The notes: generated by a model from the letters alone, not told the origin. DNA of 23,680 nucleotides from Flammula alnicola (GCA_015499995.1 JADNRV010000585.1:1-23680); one strand, 5' to 3'; positions 1 to 10,451 are shown, counted from the stretch's first letter. Translations and numbers: made by a program.

Positions 1-91
1 TAAACCAGCAAGGCAACACCAACGTTGACAACCTTGGCTATAAGTGAATACGACTCCTTGTTTGGCGCGTGTGCTTCTATCTGTGATAGGA

Positions 92-359
92 TGAGCGCAT
101 CCCTATTGTCGATGACGGACTTGGACAGCCCAGCAACTACATGCAACGCGCATACAGTCAGCTCCGCCACATGAATGAAGAGCTATCAGTCAAACGCACG
201 GCCGAGATGCAATGGAAGGAGCTCCTGGAAGCCAACAGCGACTATGTCTGGAGCTCGCCGTTCGCTCGAGAGAAAACTGGAGACTTGCAACGTGGGTGCC
301 AGCCAGTCGACCAAGTCCTGAGGAAGACCAAGAACTCCTTGGAGATTGGTGTTATATGA
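92..359 (+). CDS. C-terminal exon of an unknown plus-strand gene (partial)
   Basis: The frame opens after an acceptor-like TGTGATAG ending at 91 and runs to a TGA at 357-359. It encodes about 88 residues, beginning DERIPIVDDGLGQPSNYMQR. The composition looks coding: charged, with blocks such as NEELSVKRTAEMQWKELL and NSDYVWSSPF. A donor-like GTGAAT at 43 would define a 49-nt intron. The exon before it reads NQQGNTNVDNLGY in one frame, but its phase does not join cleanly to 92 and one base appears to be missing. I do not recognise the family. The gene would converge on the carbonic anhydrase. The first ATG inside the frame (141) is probably internal. Confidence is moderate that this is a real gene tail and low on the boundary. 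Confidence 0.4.
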
Positions 360-747
360 CGCAATCTGAACCAGCAGACGGTCGGGTGTAATTCATGCGT
401 CGTCTGGACCATTATTTGGATGTCCTCAGTGGGGATGTGAAGAAGGAAGGAGACGGGCGTCCAGGAAGTGACCTAATGAAATCACTGTCATGATACTTAC
501 ACTAAATAGTAATCCACAGGTGTGTGATTATTACTGACATTGTCAAATGACTACCTTCACATGCATATATGTAACCGAATTCAAATGCATACATGTGTTT
601 ATTGAAATTATTATGTTCTAGTGGGGACCATACATCAATTCGTCTATTCTACTTCGCATCACCTTCATGGTAGATAATGCGATTGGAATGGAATGTTACT
701 GCACCAAACCGGAAAAGACCAATTCTTTAAGTTTCTATTTCGTTTAC

Positions 748-1626
748 TTAGACAGCTTGCACCAGGAGGCCACGAGAGATGTTGAGGTCTCTTAAACGAC
801 CAGTCTTCAACTCGTAAACCCATCCATGGATCCAGACGGCCTGGCCTTTGCGGGTACCCTTGGTCCAAGCGTCCGTAATCGTCTGAGTATTGGCGAGGTT
901 TTCGACTTGTATCCTGACATTTTCCTCGACGACAAGGGAAGGGCTTCGGCATGAGGGATGGACGAGACTTGAAGCGAAGCGGCGATCCGGGTAAGCGGCT
1001 CCAACCAGCGGTTAAGAGCGGACTCCACTGGCAATGAAGAGATTGTCGTTATGGGCCCGTCAAGGGATAAAGAGGGCGATTGAGCGGCTCCGAGACATGC
1101 TGCTGCGCCTCCGCATTCGGTGTGACCAACTATAATAACTGTATGATGGAAATGCCGGACGGGTGGCAGAAAGAAGGAAATCGGTTGGGATGGCGGTTGA
1201 AGCAGAGAAAAAAGAGAGAAAGCACCGTGTTGCACGCCTAGGTAGTCAACGGCGTATCTAAGCGCAGACAAGACGTTATGGTCGTCCAAGCGGAGTTGAC
1301 TATGAAGGAAGACACTTGTCAGTAAGTAGAGGTGGATGGGAGAGAAAGAGAAACGCACTTGGCGATGTTCCTGTGAACGAAAATTTCTCCAGGCCTGGCA
1401 GCAGTGATAACGGAGTCAGGTACTCTAGCGTCTGCACAACCTATCCAGAAGGTCTTGGGGGAAAAGTTAACACCAGCTGCAGAAAGGCTGAAAGAGGGCC
1501 ACGAACATGAGGAGACTGTCCTTTGGCAGACTCTTCGAAGAAGCGGGGTTCTGTCTCAGAGACGTCGTCGGCCCATTGCGCATTTGCAGCCAGCATGCGC
1601 TGGATAGGATGGAGGACTTCGTGCAT
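748..1626 (-). CDS. beta-class carbonic anhydrase, one frame break
   Basis: Zinc enzyme that interconverts CO2 and bicarbonate. Four exons fit: 1507-1626, 1359-1453, 1226-1299 and 748-1138, with introns of 53, 59 and 87 nt. The spliced protein (about 226 aa once the frame is restored) starts [20 protein letters not shown]. It has the family hallmarks: AKGQSPH, the CxDxR box as GCADARVPD (Cys46, Asp48, Arg50), FVHRNIAN, and VGHTECGG (His102, Cys105). The three zinc ligands and the Asp-Arg pair are therefore all present. Near 936-938 the frame shifts between the motifs EALP and LVVEENV. One extra C in the CCC run of the coding strand would join them. The rest reads openly through [19 protein letters not shown] to TAA. 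No mitochondrial presequence is evident. The break is either an assembly deletion or a recent null allele. Confidence 0.9.
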
Positions 1627-1715
1627 GAAGGGCGGGTGGATAGGAAATTCAGGGGTGTTGTATGAGAAACGGGGTGGTAATGAGTTGAATGGCCCCGGTA
1701 AATTCTCATTGCGCC

Positions 1716-1725
1716 GTATAAATAC
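1716..1725 (-). promoter_or_regulatory. possible TATA-like element of the carbonic anhydrase gene
   Basis: On the minus strand this reads GTATTTATAC, about 90 nt upstream of the carbonic anhydrase ATG (1626). The stretch between is rich in C and T. Position and sequence suit a TATA-like core promoter, but the match is weak and no start site can be seen. Confidence 0.3.
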
Positions 1726-2062
1726 TAATTCGGTCAGTCGGACCGGCTAAAAAGTGCCACAATGAATGTCGTAGAGATAGCAAACGTATCAAGAAATCTA
1801 CATTAGACGCGAGATGACCCGTTGCCACACGTTGCTGCGTTGCCCTCGTTCGTATGCATAAAACCAATGACATAAATCCGACTCCGACCTTCGCTTTATC
1901 ATGAGGTAAGAGTGGGGAGGGGCAACGCCGGTTCTGCTGATTTTGTTTGTACTTGTTGTCCCACCTTATAATTCTGCATAGCAAATGGAAAAACAATATT
2001 TAACGGCATAACATGCCTCTTTTCGCAAGGTGAAAAACTAAATCATAAGTTAAATAACATAG

Positions 2063-2173
2063 CTAGGCTTTCGCCTGAAAAAAATATTAAAAAGTTAAAG
2101 GATAAGGTCTGATCTATATGTAATGGGACGAAGAATGAACCGTAAATTTAAATTTTTTCAGGCGAAAGCCTAG
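2063..2173. repeat. 111-bp fold-back (MITE-like) element with 21-bp perfect inverted ends
   Basis: The left arm (2063-2083) starts CTAGGCTTTCGCCTG and ends in six A. The right arm (2153-2173) is its exact reverse complement, six T then CAGGCGAAAGCCTAG. About 69 nt of AT-rich, non-coding DNA lies between. This is the architecture of a small non-autonomous DNA element. A target-site duplication is not clear; flanking TA or CTAG is possible because the arm ends include those letters. Confidence 0.75.
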
Positions 2174-2477
2174 ATAATAAACAAAGGTGTATTTTCTCTC
2201 TATAAATGTGGTCAAGAAAACCAAGTGGTGAGCTGCAATTTTGCTTTTAAAAATGAGGCCAAAAACGCGGTCAAAGGATTATGTAATACACAATTAACGA
2301 CGCGTCGGGAATGATTTAGCATAGTTTTTATATAATTTTAGGTCTCAAATTATATTCTAATTCTACTTTACATACTTTATAACATTTCTGATTTGTTGCA
2401 GAGGTGAAAAACGCCCATTGACGACGAACGTGGTCAATTATCCTCAATTGCGAACGAACAATCGACGTTTGGCGGAT

Positions 2478-2511
2478 TTTGGGTGGCTGTGCCATTAGTC
2501 AGCCACCCAAA
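2478..2511. repeat. perfect hairpin, 12-bp arms, 10-nt loop
   Basis: TTTGGGTGGCTG (2478-2489), a 10-nt loop TGCCATTAGT, then CAGCCACCCAAA (2500-2511). It lies about 165 bp beyond the RPL7 stop codon on the RPL7 downstream side. It could be a structured 3' element, a cruciform site or the remains of a small repeat. It does not fold like a tRNA. Confidence 0.6.
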
Positions 2512-2676
2512 TCAACATCAGGCGTTGCCCCTCCCCAGTAAGAGGTATAGAATCATCGGCTCGATGTTTTTGCATGTACATATTTCATATGGCATAGGAA
2601 ATTATCGAAGAACGGCTGAAGTGAAATATGTGCGCATACAATATGCTATCCTCATGCCTCCATCACAATCGACCAT

Positions 2677-3913
2677 CTAGTTCATCTGTCTGATGAGCTT
2701 GTTGATGTTTGTTTCCCGGTCACCGAAGTCACCGCCCTGGACGTAGTGCTTGAATTTCCGTGTCCTCCATCCACCGGTAGGGTTAGACAGTTTGAATGGC
2801 CACAGGAAGTTTGAGGCCTGAAAGGTGTCAGTTTAACGTTCAGCAAAGTGAGAAGAACATACACACCTGCTTGAAGTTAGGGCCGGCGGTGGTGATCTCG
2901 TGCACAAGATCTTCGACGCAGAGGATGTCGAATTTGCCTAGAGCGTTCTCGATAACGCTGTTGTTGGAAAGGGGGATGCGTTGTTTGTCGACCTTGCCAT
3001 AACCGCGCTTGTAGATAAGCTCACGGACGGACTTCAAGTTGGGTTCACTGATAGAAGCAATTGGCACCGATAATACGAATACAAACTGTGAAGACATACC
3101 CATATGTGATATATGGCTCAACAAGACGGAGCATCTGCTGAGTGGCGCGTGTCGCCTTGACGAAAATACCGTTGTTGATTTGGAGTAGTCGGAGCAGTTG
3201 CAATATTTTGCGGGGCTTGGGGGCGATCTCGTTGATACTGGGACACGTTCAACAACTCGCTTCACGATGCAGTGAATAATGCTGCTTACCCCCTGATACG
3301 GACGACGAAGTAGACTTTAGGCTGGGCGGGGACGTAGAAGTCACCTGCACTCCGTGCAGCACGCTTCAGGCGAATCTCCTCCTTCTCCTTCGACAGGTAC
3401 TCTTTTACATATGACTCCGCACGCTTGAAGATGACCTTTCGCTTAGCTTTCGAGGCCTGAGAGTTCAAGGCAAATTAGTAAGTTTGTTCTCCCCAGAAAA
3501 ATTTCGCGATATAAAGAAGAATCAGTCCCGAAAGATGGTTAATTGATTGGCAACATAGGGAGGCGTTTAGCCCCCTAGCCTTCATTTCGAATGTATCGTA
3601 TGCATCATATGTGAAATCGCAAAAGGAGTAACATAACCAAGTGCGTTAAATTGGAACATTCTCACCTTGCGGGCTGCAGAGGCAGCAGCGATGCGTTCCT
3701 CCCGTGCCTTTTCATTTTGCTTTCTCTTCTTGAGGAGAGTCTCCGGGACTTCAATAGCCTAATGTTCGTCCAACTCGTTGATCAGCAACATAACCTCAAC
3801 GATCATAGTTTCGACTGACCGAAGCACTCGGGACGCTGTTGGATAGGAGACGATGGATTAGATGTGAATTTCATTAGAGAAAGATGATGAACATACGTGG
3901 TGGACGGGGCCAT
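2677..3913 (-). CDS. RPL7: 60S ribosomal protein L7 (uL30)
   Basis: Component of the large ribosomal subunit. Seven exons join in frame: 3897-3913, 3820-3835, 3666-3758, 3290-3456, 3100-3237, 2867-3047 and 2677-2817, giving 250 aa, the usual size for fungal L7. The start MAPSTT is encoded by a 17-nt exon followed by a 16-nt exon. The basic N-terminal arm follows ([20 protein letters not shown], then [20 protein letters not shown]). The uL30 core is clear: [75 protein letters not shown] and [13 protein letters not shown]. The C-terminus is [12 protein letters not shown]. Intron 3 is the longest (209 nt) and might host regulation or a small RNA, though I saw no snoRNA box pair. All splice phases agree, so the annotation is firm. 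Confidence 0.96.
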
Positions 3914-4522
3914 TGCTGATCTTGAGGACGACGATAATTTGGTAGGCCGTAGTCTCCAGTGCCGTCTGGGCTGTGGCTTGAACTGTATAGTCTGACTAAT
4001 TTACTCTCACGATCACGCACCGTTGATCGTTTCAGAATTCAATCCAAATTGAGTAAAGTATATTCCGTCCGCGTCACTCGGGTCCTGACCGTCAGGTTCA
4101 ACTGTTCAACGCCGCAAAAGATCCGATGTATCGCTCCCTTCACAACTCAAATTTCTATCTGCAAGCATAAACAGATAACCAGCTCAAAGCAGCAATTATT
4201 TTTGCTTCCTCTCTCGTCCTTCTGCTGCTTTTCCCGTTGAAGCAAAGCGCGATACAAGCAATCAAGCACCTTGATCAACAACACAGGTCGGGCTTGTCGT
4301 CGCGTGACCCGGGACTTTTGCGTCCCCGTCTGTGATGGTCTTGCGAATCAGTGATGGAAGTTGCGCTTAAGTTGGCCTAAGTCAGTAGGTGGACCCTAGA
4401 CCCGACGTTCATATGTAGGGACGATTGAACTAAGAGATGGGAGGCGCCGCCAGCTCTTCTCCTCTCTGAATTCTACAGTCCACTGTGGCCCCTTGTTCTG
4501 CCCTCGCTCGTTTTCCTTAGCG
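3914..4522. other. divergent promoter region between RPL7 and the membrane-protein gene
   Basis: About 600 bp between two divergent start codons (RPL7 minus at 3913, membrane protein plus at 4523). The RPL7 side lacks an obvious TATA box, as is common for ribosomal protein genes. The right-hand part (4450-4522) is pyrimidine-rich, a frequent leader feature in fungi. No further gene is supported here. Confidence 0.4.
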
Positions 4523-5981
4523 ATGGCGCAGTCAGTCGCGACATGTCCTCCCGTGTTCGATTGGGTTCGTTTTTCTTCCTCCCTATAAGTGTAACCATGG
4601 ACGGCTGCTTAGTATTGACCATATTTTACTGCAGACTAGGAATGCTCAAAACCTTGACCCTTGTGCCGTCGCTTCGAGCTTGATAAATATCTGCGATACT
4701 TCAAGTACTGGGAATTTCCTTGAATGGCCTCTAGTTGCTTATGATTTCGTCCTTCAGACAATTCCACGGCTTTGCCTACAATTCACAAAGGCGAAACCTA
4801 TCCACCGCCATCGGGTCAAAGCCAGAATGCATGTACATGTTCAAGCGCCGTATATACTCTCGTTTCTGCTTGTTCTCTTTGCCAGAACGCAGACTATCTG
4901 ACGTGAGTACTTACGATACGCTTCGTCGGTGACTTGAATCTAACCTAATAAAGTTGGCATGACTGGTCTTCCAACTGCCTTCAAGTGTATACGCCCGGGT
5001 ACGTCTTGGATAGCCCTTCTCATTTATATTTGATTTCTGAAAATATTGGGTTCAGTTTTGCACGTACTGCGCAAGGTATGTTGGAGGACTTTGATCTAGA
5101 TACATATCACTCAATTCGACTTCCGTCCATACAGTTTCAATTCCCCAATGGGCGGCGGTCTTCGACGCTCGGGTAAATACTATTTATCCCTCTACCCAAG
5201 AGTGTTTGAGTTGAACAAACCATTTCAAGGTCCAGCCTGTATTTGACCCCGGCCTTGCCAGATCTATAGCGGAAGCACCGACAACATCTACTACATCAAC
5301 ACCAACATTATCTATCACCACGTCGCAGACTCCGACGCTGTCGTCTCAATCCACAGATTCACAATCCACAGCGATAGTTACTTCCTCCAGAGCGACAGCC
5401 ACATCGGACTCTGCGACCACCACCTCGCCATCAACCTCTGTCACGAAACCGCCCATCAGTGCTCCAGTGTCACCCTCAAATGCCGCCTACTCGACTGATG
5501 CTGCGCAAGGTCCCAGTGTATTCGACGCTAGCCAGCCCTCAGCCACATCTCAATCCAGTCAGTCTATTTCTGGAGCCGCAAAGAAGGAGAACAACACAGG
5601 CGCCGTTGCTGGTGGTACCGTTGGTGGCATAATAATTCTTGCAATTCTAGGCGGACTTCTATTTTGGTGGATAAGACGCCGTCGACGTGCACGTACGGCC
5701 CCATCAGCTGCCTATATCGCTGCTTATGGGACGGGACGGCCTCCCACGAACATGAGCCATCGAGCTTTGCAAGAACGATCAAATTCACTCCTGGTTTCGC
5801 AAGGCAATTCGAACTCGAACTCTGCTTATCATGTAAATACTCTTTTTTTCTATCTTACCTTAAGCGATGCTGACACTAGCCTACTTAGGACGACGAAATC
5901 CCGTCAAGTACATACCCGATGAATCCTCAGCCACACTATACCAGCATCGCGAGAGACTCCAGTCTCGGAGTACCACTTTAA
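4523..5981 (+). CDS. 8-cysteine, Ser/Thr-rich single-pass membrane protein
   Basis: Eight exons join in frame: 4523-4564, 4635-4704, 4758-4902, 4954-4998, 5056-5075, 5135-5172, 5230-5832 and 5889-5981, giving 351 aa. The N-terminal part has eight cysteines (8, 24, 34, 63, 65, 76, 79, 94) in the pattern SVATCPPVFDW, LDPCAV, ACTCSSAVYTLVSACSLCQ and DWSSNC. I recall this pattern from Agaricomycete hypothetical membrane proteins. A long Ser/Thr/Pro stretch (about 130-235) looks like an O-glycosylated stalk. A glycine-rich helix follows (about 245-267, AGGTVGGIIILAILGGLLFW), then an arginine-rich stop-transfer IRRRRRAR and a short cytoplasmic tail ending in SSLGVPL. No cleavable signal peptide is visible at this start, so the helix may act as the anchor. 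Function is unknown; a wall- or surface-sensor layout is an inference. Confidence 0.85.
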
Positions 5982-6268
5982 GATTTACGTCGTGGTTGTT
6001 TCCTGCTCAGTGCCTCTTTTACAGCTTATATTTGAGTTGATAGAGGGTGCTGTCCTGATTTCTAACGAATTATTTACAACTTATCTAAAATACTTCCACC
6101 TTTAAATGCATCTACCGTTCAGTGTTCACATATAAAGAGGGATGGATACAGCTGGGTCGGACACTTTTGCGATCATTTTGAATGACATAAGCGACACGCG
6201 AACACATTAGGCAATGCCCATCATGATCACTGTAACACCAACAAATGTTCATGTCTTGACATCCATCT

Positions 6269-7293
6269 ATGGCTTCCGCTCTCTATCCACTTGCCTCTCT
6301 TTCGCAGATTGAGAAAACGCCTTCGAACGAAGATGGAATACCTCAGGATTTGGAGGAAGATTTGAGGGCCTATGGATGCAAGCTCATACACCAAGCAGGA
6401 ATCTTGCTGAAACAGTGAGCTACTTTAAGGCCTCATTTATGTTACCAAAACACTTAGCCTACGTTAAAGAAAACAGGTAGCAGTTGCAGCGGCACAGATT
6501 CTCTTTCAACGCTTCTGGTTCGTTACCTCTATGAAGCAGTTTGGAGTCGGGGTGCGTTCATACTAATTTTTCCCTTTCTGATGTTGTGCTGATGAGATCA
6601 ATATGCATCCCTAGGACATTGGAATGGGCGCCCTGTACTTGGCATCTAAGCTGGAAGAGTGTCCTTTACGAATGCGCGATCTTATTAACGTATATGACCT
6701 ACTCCTTCAACGGGCATCACACTCTTTAAGCTCGAAAGCGGACCAAGAGTTCCATTACCACCCCATGTCGTACTTTGGTTCGACATTTTATGACCTCAAA
6801 GACGCTCTTGTCCTTGCCGAAATGCAAATCCTCAAACGCCTCGGATTTAACGTGCATGTCGTGCTTCCTTACGGAACATTGATAAACTATCTACGAGTTT
6901 TGGGTTTGACGAACCGAGAAGATGCGTGCACGCGAGCCTGGGGTTACTTGAACGACGCGTACGTTTGCACATCTCTTCCCGGGTGAATCAAATTTTTCAA
7001 CATTTTCATACAGTCAACAAACCCCCGTCTACGCCGTATATCAAATACCTACCATCGTCTGCGCTGCAATTTTCTTGACCGTTCGCCATCTCCAGATTCC
7101 ACTTCCCTCGAAACCACCTGTGTGTTGGTGGGAGTTGTTTGACGCCAACTGGGAAGATGTGTGGAGTGTAAGCGGTTACATCATGCGCCTCTACAGGCGG
7201 AGGACACCAGAAGACAATCGGAGAGTGTTAGGGATGGTGACCAAGATGGAGGTCCGAAGGTGGCTGGAAGAAAATAAGACGGCTGCGTCATAG
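6269..7293 (+). CDS. cyclin-L-like protein (cyclin-box protein, transcription/splicing CDK partner)
   Basis: Four exons (6269-6414, 6470-6551, 6615-6958, 7014-7293) give 283 aa. The first acceptor is decided by phase. Using TTAAAG at 6469 gives LLKQKQVAVAAAQILFQRFW without a stop, whereas the next AG would create TAG. The N-terminal cyclin box holds the typical stretches YGCKLIHQAGILLKQ, FQRFWFVTSMKQFGVGDIGM, ALYLASKLEECPLRMRDLIN and VYDLLLQR. The second fold includes LAEMQILKRLGFNVHVVLPY and INYLRVLGL, then QTPVYAVYQIPTIVCAAIFL. These match the cyclin L/K/T group that pairs with CDKs acting on RNA polymerase II or splicing. The Arg/Ser-rich tail of animal cyclin L is absent, as expected for a short fungal form. 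The exact CDK partner cannot be told from sequence. Confidence 0.92.
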
Positions 7294-7965
7294 TGGCATG
7301 TACCTTCTTTTTTTTCCGTAAGAGTAACGGCTTACATGCAGATGAACGAACAGCTCTGCTTGTTGGTCTGAGCGACATTCGTTGTGTCTTCGATCATTGC
7401 CCTCTGTCGCTGCTTCATCGTGCGACCAACTACGCCAAACAGAAACAGATCCGGTCTCGCCATGGCACCACTGGCTCCTACGACAGCGTGAACTTGATTG
7501 TTGAGTCTATTCCTTGACACCGACCGCCCACTCCTAGTATATCTGCTGCGTCCATCTATACTTCGAGCGCTCCTTCTGTGCCAACAACTCATGATTTGAT
7601 GCTTGGACATGAGTTTCTCCAACCAGAGGACCAATGTTATGGGCCATCACTCCTCCTTTCCATTGGATTACCCAGCCGCCATTCCTGACGGTTTGCCTGG
7701 GTCCCAGCCCGCGGTGACGACATATACCTTGTAGAACAAAAATAACCAGCATTGACACTGTAGTCACAACGATAATAGCATGGAATGGTCCTGCTATGGA
7801 TTGCTGAAATCAATTCTATCTCACGTCGAACACGAGTCAAATGTGGGCGGTACTGATGGACAAAGTACCAGCAGATATTTTATAATTAGCAATATTTTAA
7901 TCACTTTGACATAGAGAAAAGCATGAAAAATGCTGGCTCAATTCTTTCTCCTTCCGCATCCGGAC
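7294..7965. other. intergenic segment between the cyclin gene and the mobile element
   Basis: About 670 bp. The right part (7840-7965) is AT-rich. On the minus strand a weak exon candidate lies at 7534-7808 (listed separately). Nothing else is supportable. Confidence 0.4.
7534..7808 (-). CDS. possible exon of an unidentified membrane protein (weak)
   Basis: After an acceptor-like TTGATTTCAG on the minus strand, a frame runs about 90 codons to a TAG at 7534. It starts QSIAGPFHAIIVVTTVSMLV and contains one hydrophobic helix (AIIVVTTVSMLVIFVLQG), then a basic segment CRHRGLGPRQTVRNGG. Upstream the frame is closed by TGA, so a 5' exon would be needed. A donor GTACCG about 51 nt away is possible, but the DNA beyond is AT-rich. 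It may be a gene tail cut off by the nearby element, or chance. No family is recognised. Confidence 0.2.
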
Positions 7966-8033
7966 TGGAGGCAAACAACGAGGCGGTTGATATTGAACTG
8001 CCTTTAGGTCGGTTGATAAGGCAGTTGAAACAC
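7966..8033 (+). repeat. left terminal inverted repeat of the transposon
   Basis: 68 bp that match the reverse complement of 18130-18197 at 63 positions. The mismatches fall at repeat positions 24, 27, 39, 53 and 58. The outer neighbour sequence (CATCCGGAC) has no counterpart at the other end, which marks the boundary. Confidence 0.85.
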
Positions 8034-8050
8034 GGTTGACTCACGGTTGA
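7984..8050 (+). repeat. left subterminal CGGTTGA motif array
   Basis: CGGTTGA occurs exactly at 7984-7990, 8010-8016, 8033-8039 and 8044-8050, with a CAGTTGA variant at 8022-8028. Spacings are 26, 12, 11 and 11 bp. In CACTA elements such arrays are transposase or accessory-protein binding sites; that role is inferred here. Confidence 0.7.
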
Positions 8051-8436
8051 CTCACGTTTATTATTAATCCTAGCGGCGCCTGTCCCTAAAATAAATATGG
8101 ATAAATAATGTAAATTTGAATATTTTTTTAGCCCTTTCTGCGTGGCCTGCCCCTGCGTAAATCATTTTTTGAGGCCTTACATATCTATTCAAATATTTCT
8201 GAAGTAGTTTTAGAGGCACAGCTATTGCCGTGCCGTTTTTGCGCGGAATGGATGCATGCAGAATTGGGGCGATGCGGCCCGGAGTCACATGCCTATCACG
8301 GTCATGCCTAATTATCATCCCTGAAAGTCCTTTGTTCTCTGACGCGAAGGGCGCATACGACTGCACGATGCATTCTACACATGTCTGTCCGCATTTTTAA
8401 TAAAATATATCCTAGTTTCTCCCCTCATCTTTCTCT
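8051..8436. other. leader/promoter region of the left element gene
   Basis: About 390 bp between the left motif array and the ATG at 8437. It is AT-rich at both ends, with TTTTTAATAAAATATATCC at about 8394-8412, a plausible TATA-like region 25-40 nt before the ATG. A minus-strand frame (8070-8366) exists but lacks coding character. No other gene is seen. Confidence 0.35.
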
Positions 8437-10050
8437 ATGGAAGAACCGGATGCTTCAATGGAACCTCCTGCAGAGGGTTCAAGCCGCTCACAGGCTAAAC
8501 GGAAGCGTTCTGCAGATGAACCGGAGCCGGAAGCAAGCACCTCACGCACAAAGAAGCCCCGCCTTGCTATTGCTCGTCAGCCTGCAAAGCCAAAGACACC
8601 TAGTGATTGGCATATGCGAAAGGGTGAAGTACCGAAGGGTGCAGAGAAGACAAAGGTGAGTTCACACCGCATTTATTTTTGGTGTATATCCTCACTTCTT
8701 TTCAGCTAGCCCTTGAAGTCCACCTTCGTGCGCTGTGGATGCTCCCACATCAGAATGCAATCCCGCCTACGGTCAGCGCTGGCAATAAAGCACATTACAA
8801 CCAACGCTTTTCTTCGGAAGCCGCCATCAAAGCGTCTGTGACAGCTCAGCTGGACAGCAATGCTGGTAGCATTGCTGATGCTAGGGCTCGAGTTCAGGAG
8901 CTCCATAACCTTCTGGCAGTGCATGGATCTAGCATGACCTCAAACCATATCAGACGCATTTCGGAGGGTCATCTTTTGATTATCTTCCGCACTGCCGCTT
9001 CCTTTGGACTTGCACGTTGGGCGCCTGACATTCTCAGTGGCGATCCCGATTCCATGTATAATCTTCTCCATGAGTACATTGCTCTCCACACCTTTGAGCA
9101 GGTCTCGACTGCTTTCGGCTACACCCATGTTGGCAACAACTTGTCTGTTATCCAAAACTTTGTCCTTATGCGCAAACTTTACCGGAGTTTTGTCTATTCG
9201 CATATGGTCAAGATTGCAAAACTCGAGGCAAAAACCCCAGGAAGAGTCGCAAAGTTGAATGATATGGGTAATGTGTACAAACGCCGTGATGAGGTATGTA
9301 CATGTCTTTTACTTTCAGCTGGTTATTTATTCACAACTTACATTTTATCTCAATAGCTTACCCAGGGCCGAGTTGAGACCGTCAAAGAGCAAGGCTTCAA
9401 TGAAGCTGTTGTTTTACTGGTGGAAGAGACCGCGGCCAACTCTGACGACGAATTTGCATTGACTGCGAACCAGTTGAACCAACAAACTTACCACATCAAG
9501 GCCAAAGCAGGCCGTTCGAAGAAAACAACAAAGTTCGTTAGAATGTTGGATGGAGTGCGTCGTGAGGTCGCCCTGAGAAAGAAGACTGCCCGACATAATA
9601 GGTTCATATTCCCCTTTTTTATTATTACATTTTCTGACCAATTTTTTTAGGGTAGAACGTATCCGTGTGGAGCCTGACCCACCAAAGGTATCAGAGCTCA
9701 CAGCTATGCCAAAGTCTGTGCCGATCGACTGGTTTGAACCTGAATACTGGAACGACACTCTGACTCTGCGTGAGCGTGCGGACTTCATCAAAGGCGGGGT
9801 TTTTGTCGCACTACCACTCGAGCAACACTTCGAGACGTGGGGGAAGTGCAAGGCATGGAAGAATCTACCGGAGGCCGAGTTTATGCAAAAGTTCGGCAAG
9901 GATGTCTTGGCCTTGTATGAGATGCCAACGGAACAGGAGCTCCAGCAGCTGGAGGAATGGGATGAAGGGGAGAAAGCTGACGACATCGAGATTGACGAGG
10001 GCGAGGGCGAAGTGGAGGATGAATTGAGAGATGACGTCGAGGATGCTTAA
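8437..10050 (+). CDS. transposon-borne 483-aa protein of unknown function, candidate motif-binding partner
   Basis: Four exons (8437-8655, 8706-9293, 9357-9601, 9651-10050) join with clean phases to 483 aa ending in TAA. The N-terminus is disordered and basic-acidic, with a bipartite nuclear signal (KRKRSADEPEP then KKPR, about residues 22-45). The middle is helical and moderately hydrophobic (LALEVHLRALWMLPHQNAIP, HIRRISEGHLLIIFRTAASF). A Lys/Arg-rich stretch (KAKAGRSKKTTKF, REVALRKKTARHNRVERIRV) could contact DNA. The C-terminus has PIDWFEPEYWNDTLTLRERA and a very acidic tail (EGEGEVEDELRDDVEDA). I do not recognise a named domain. Its place inside the element, facing the transposase gene, suggests an element function, perhaps like the TnpA protein of plant CACTA elements; this is inference. 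Unlike the transposase it has no frame break. Confidence 0.85.
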
Positions 10051-10451
10051 CGAGATCGCAGATACTGAGAATTCCGGCCAATGTATGATATTTATCAAAA
10101 TACATACAAGTTGATCTTGTACTACTAGGTTCTGTTGAACCCCAGCAAGTGCCTCAAGCATCCGCCGCTCTCACATTGCCGCCGCCTCGCATCGTCGCCG
10201 CCCTTGTAGTAGCGTGATGCTCCGTGCTGCTTCCGCGTCCAAGCTCTGTGGCCATCAAGCATTACCTGTGAGGGCGAGGATGGTATCTACTATATGTACG
10301 CTCTTGTTTCTTTCTTTCCGTCATCTGGGTCATCGACTTCTCTCAGAGCTTATCTCTTTCTTAATTGTTATAGACCCTCTCCTGAGTCCCTGGCTCACTA
10401 AATCAACTTGTGGACAGCTTAATGGGCTTCGAACTACGCCCGCCAACACAA

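Larger units (their letters stand above)
1750..2676. other. AT-rich intergenic region without a supportable gene
   Basis: This separates the carbonic anhydrase start from the RPL7 stop. From about 2000 to 2400 it is clearly AT-rich, with no long frame of coding character on either strand. It holds a fold-back element (2063-2173) and a perfect 12-bp-arm hairpin (2478-2511). I see no RNA gene signature. Confidence 0.6.

Noticed and set aside
6415..6475. Cyclin intron ending at the stronger-looking AACAG
   Set aside because: It produces an immediate TAG; the TTAAAG acceptor keeps the family sequence KQKQVAVA.
8070..8366. Minus-strand 98-codon frame in the left element leader
   Set aside because: No coding character or family similarity; it overlaps the AT-rich promoter region of the plus-strand gene.
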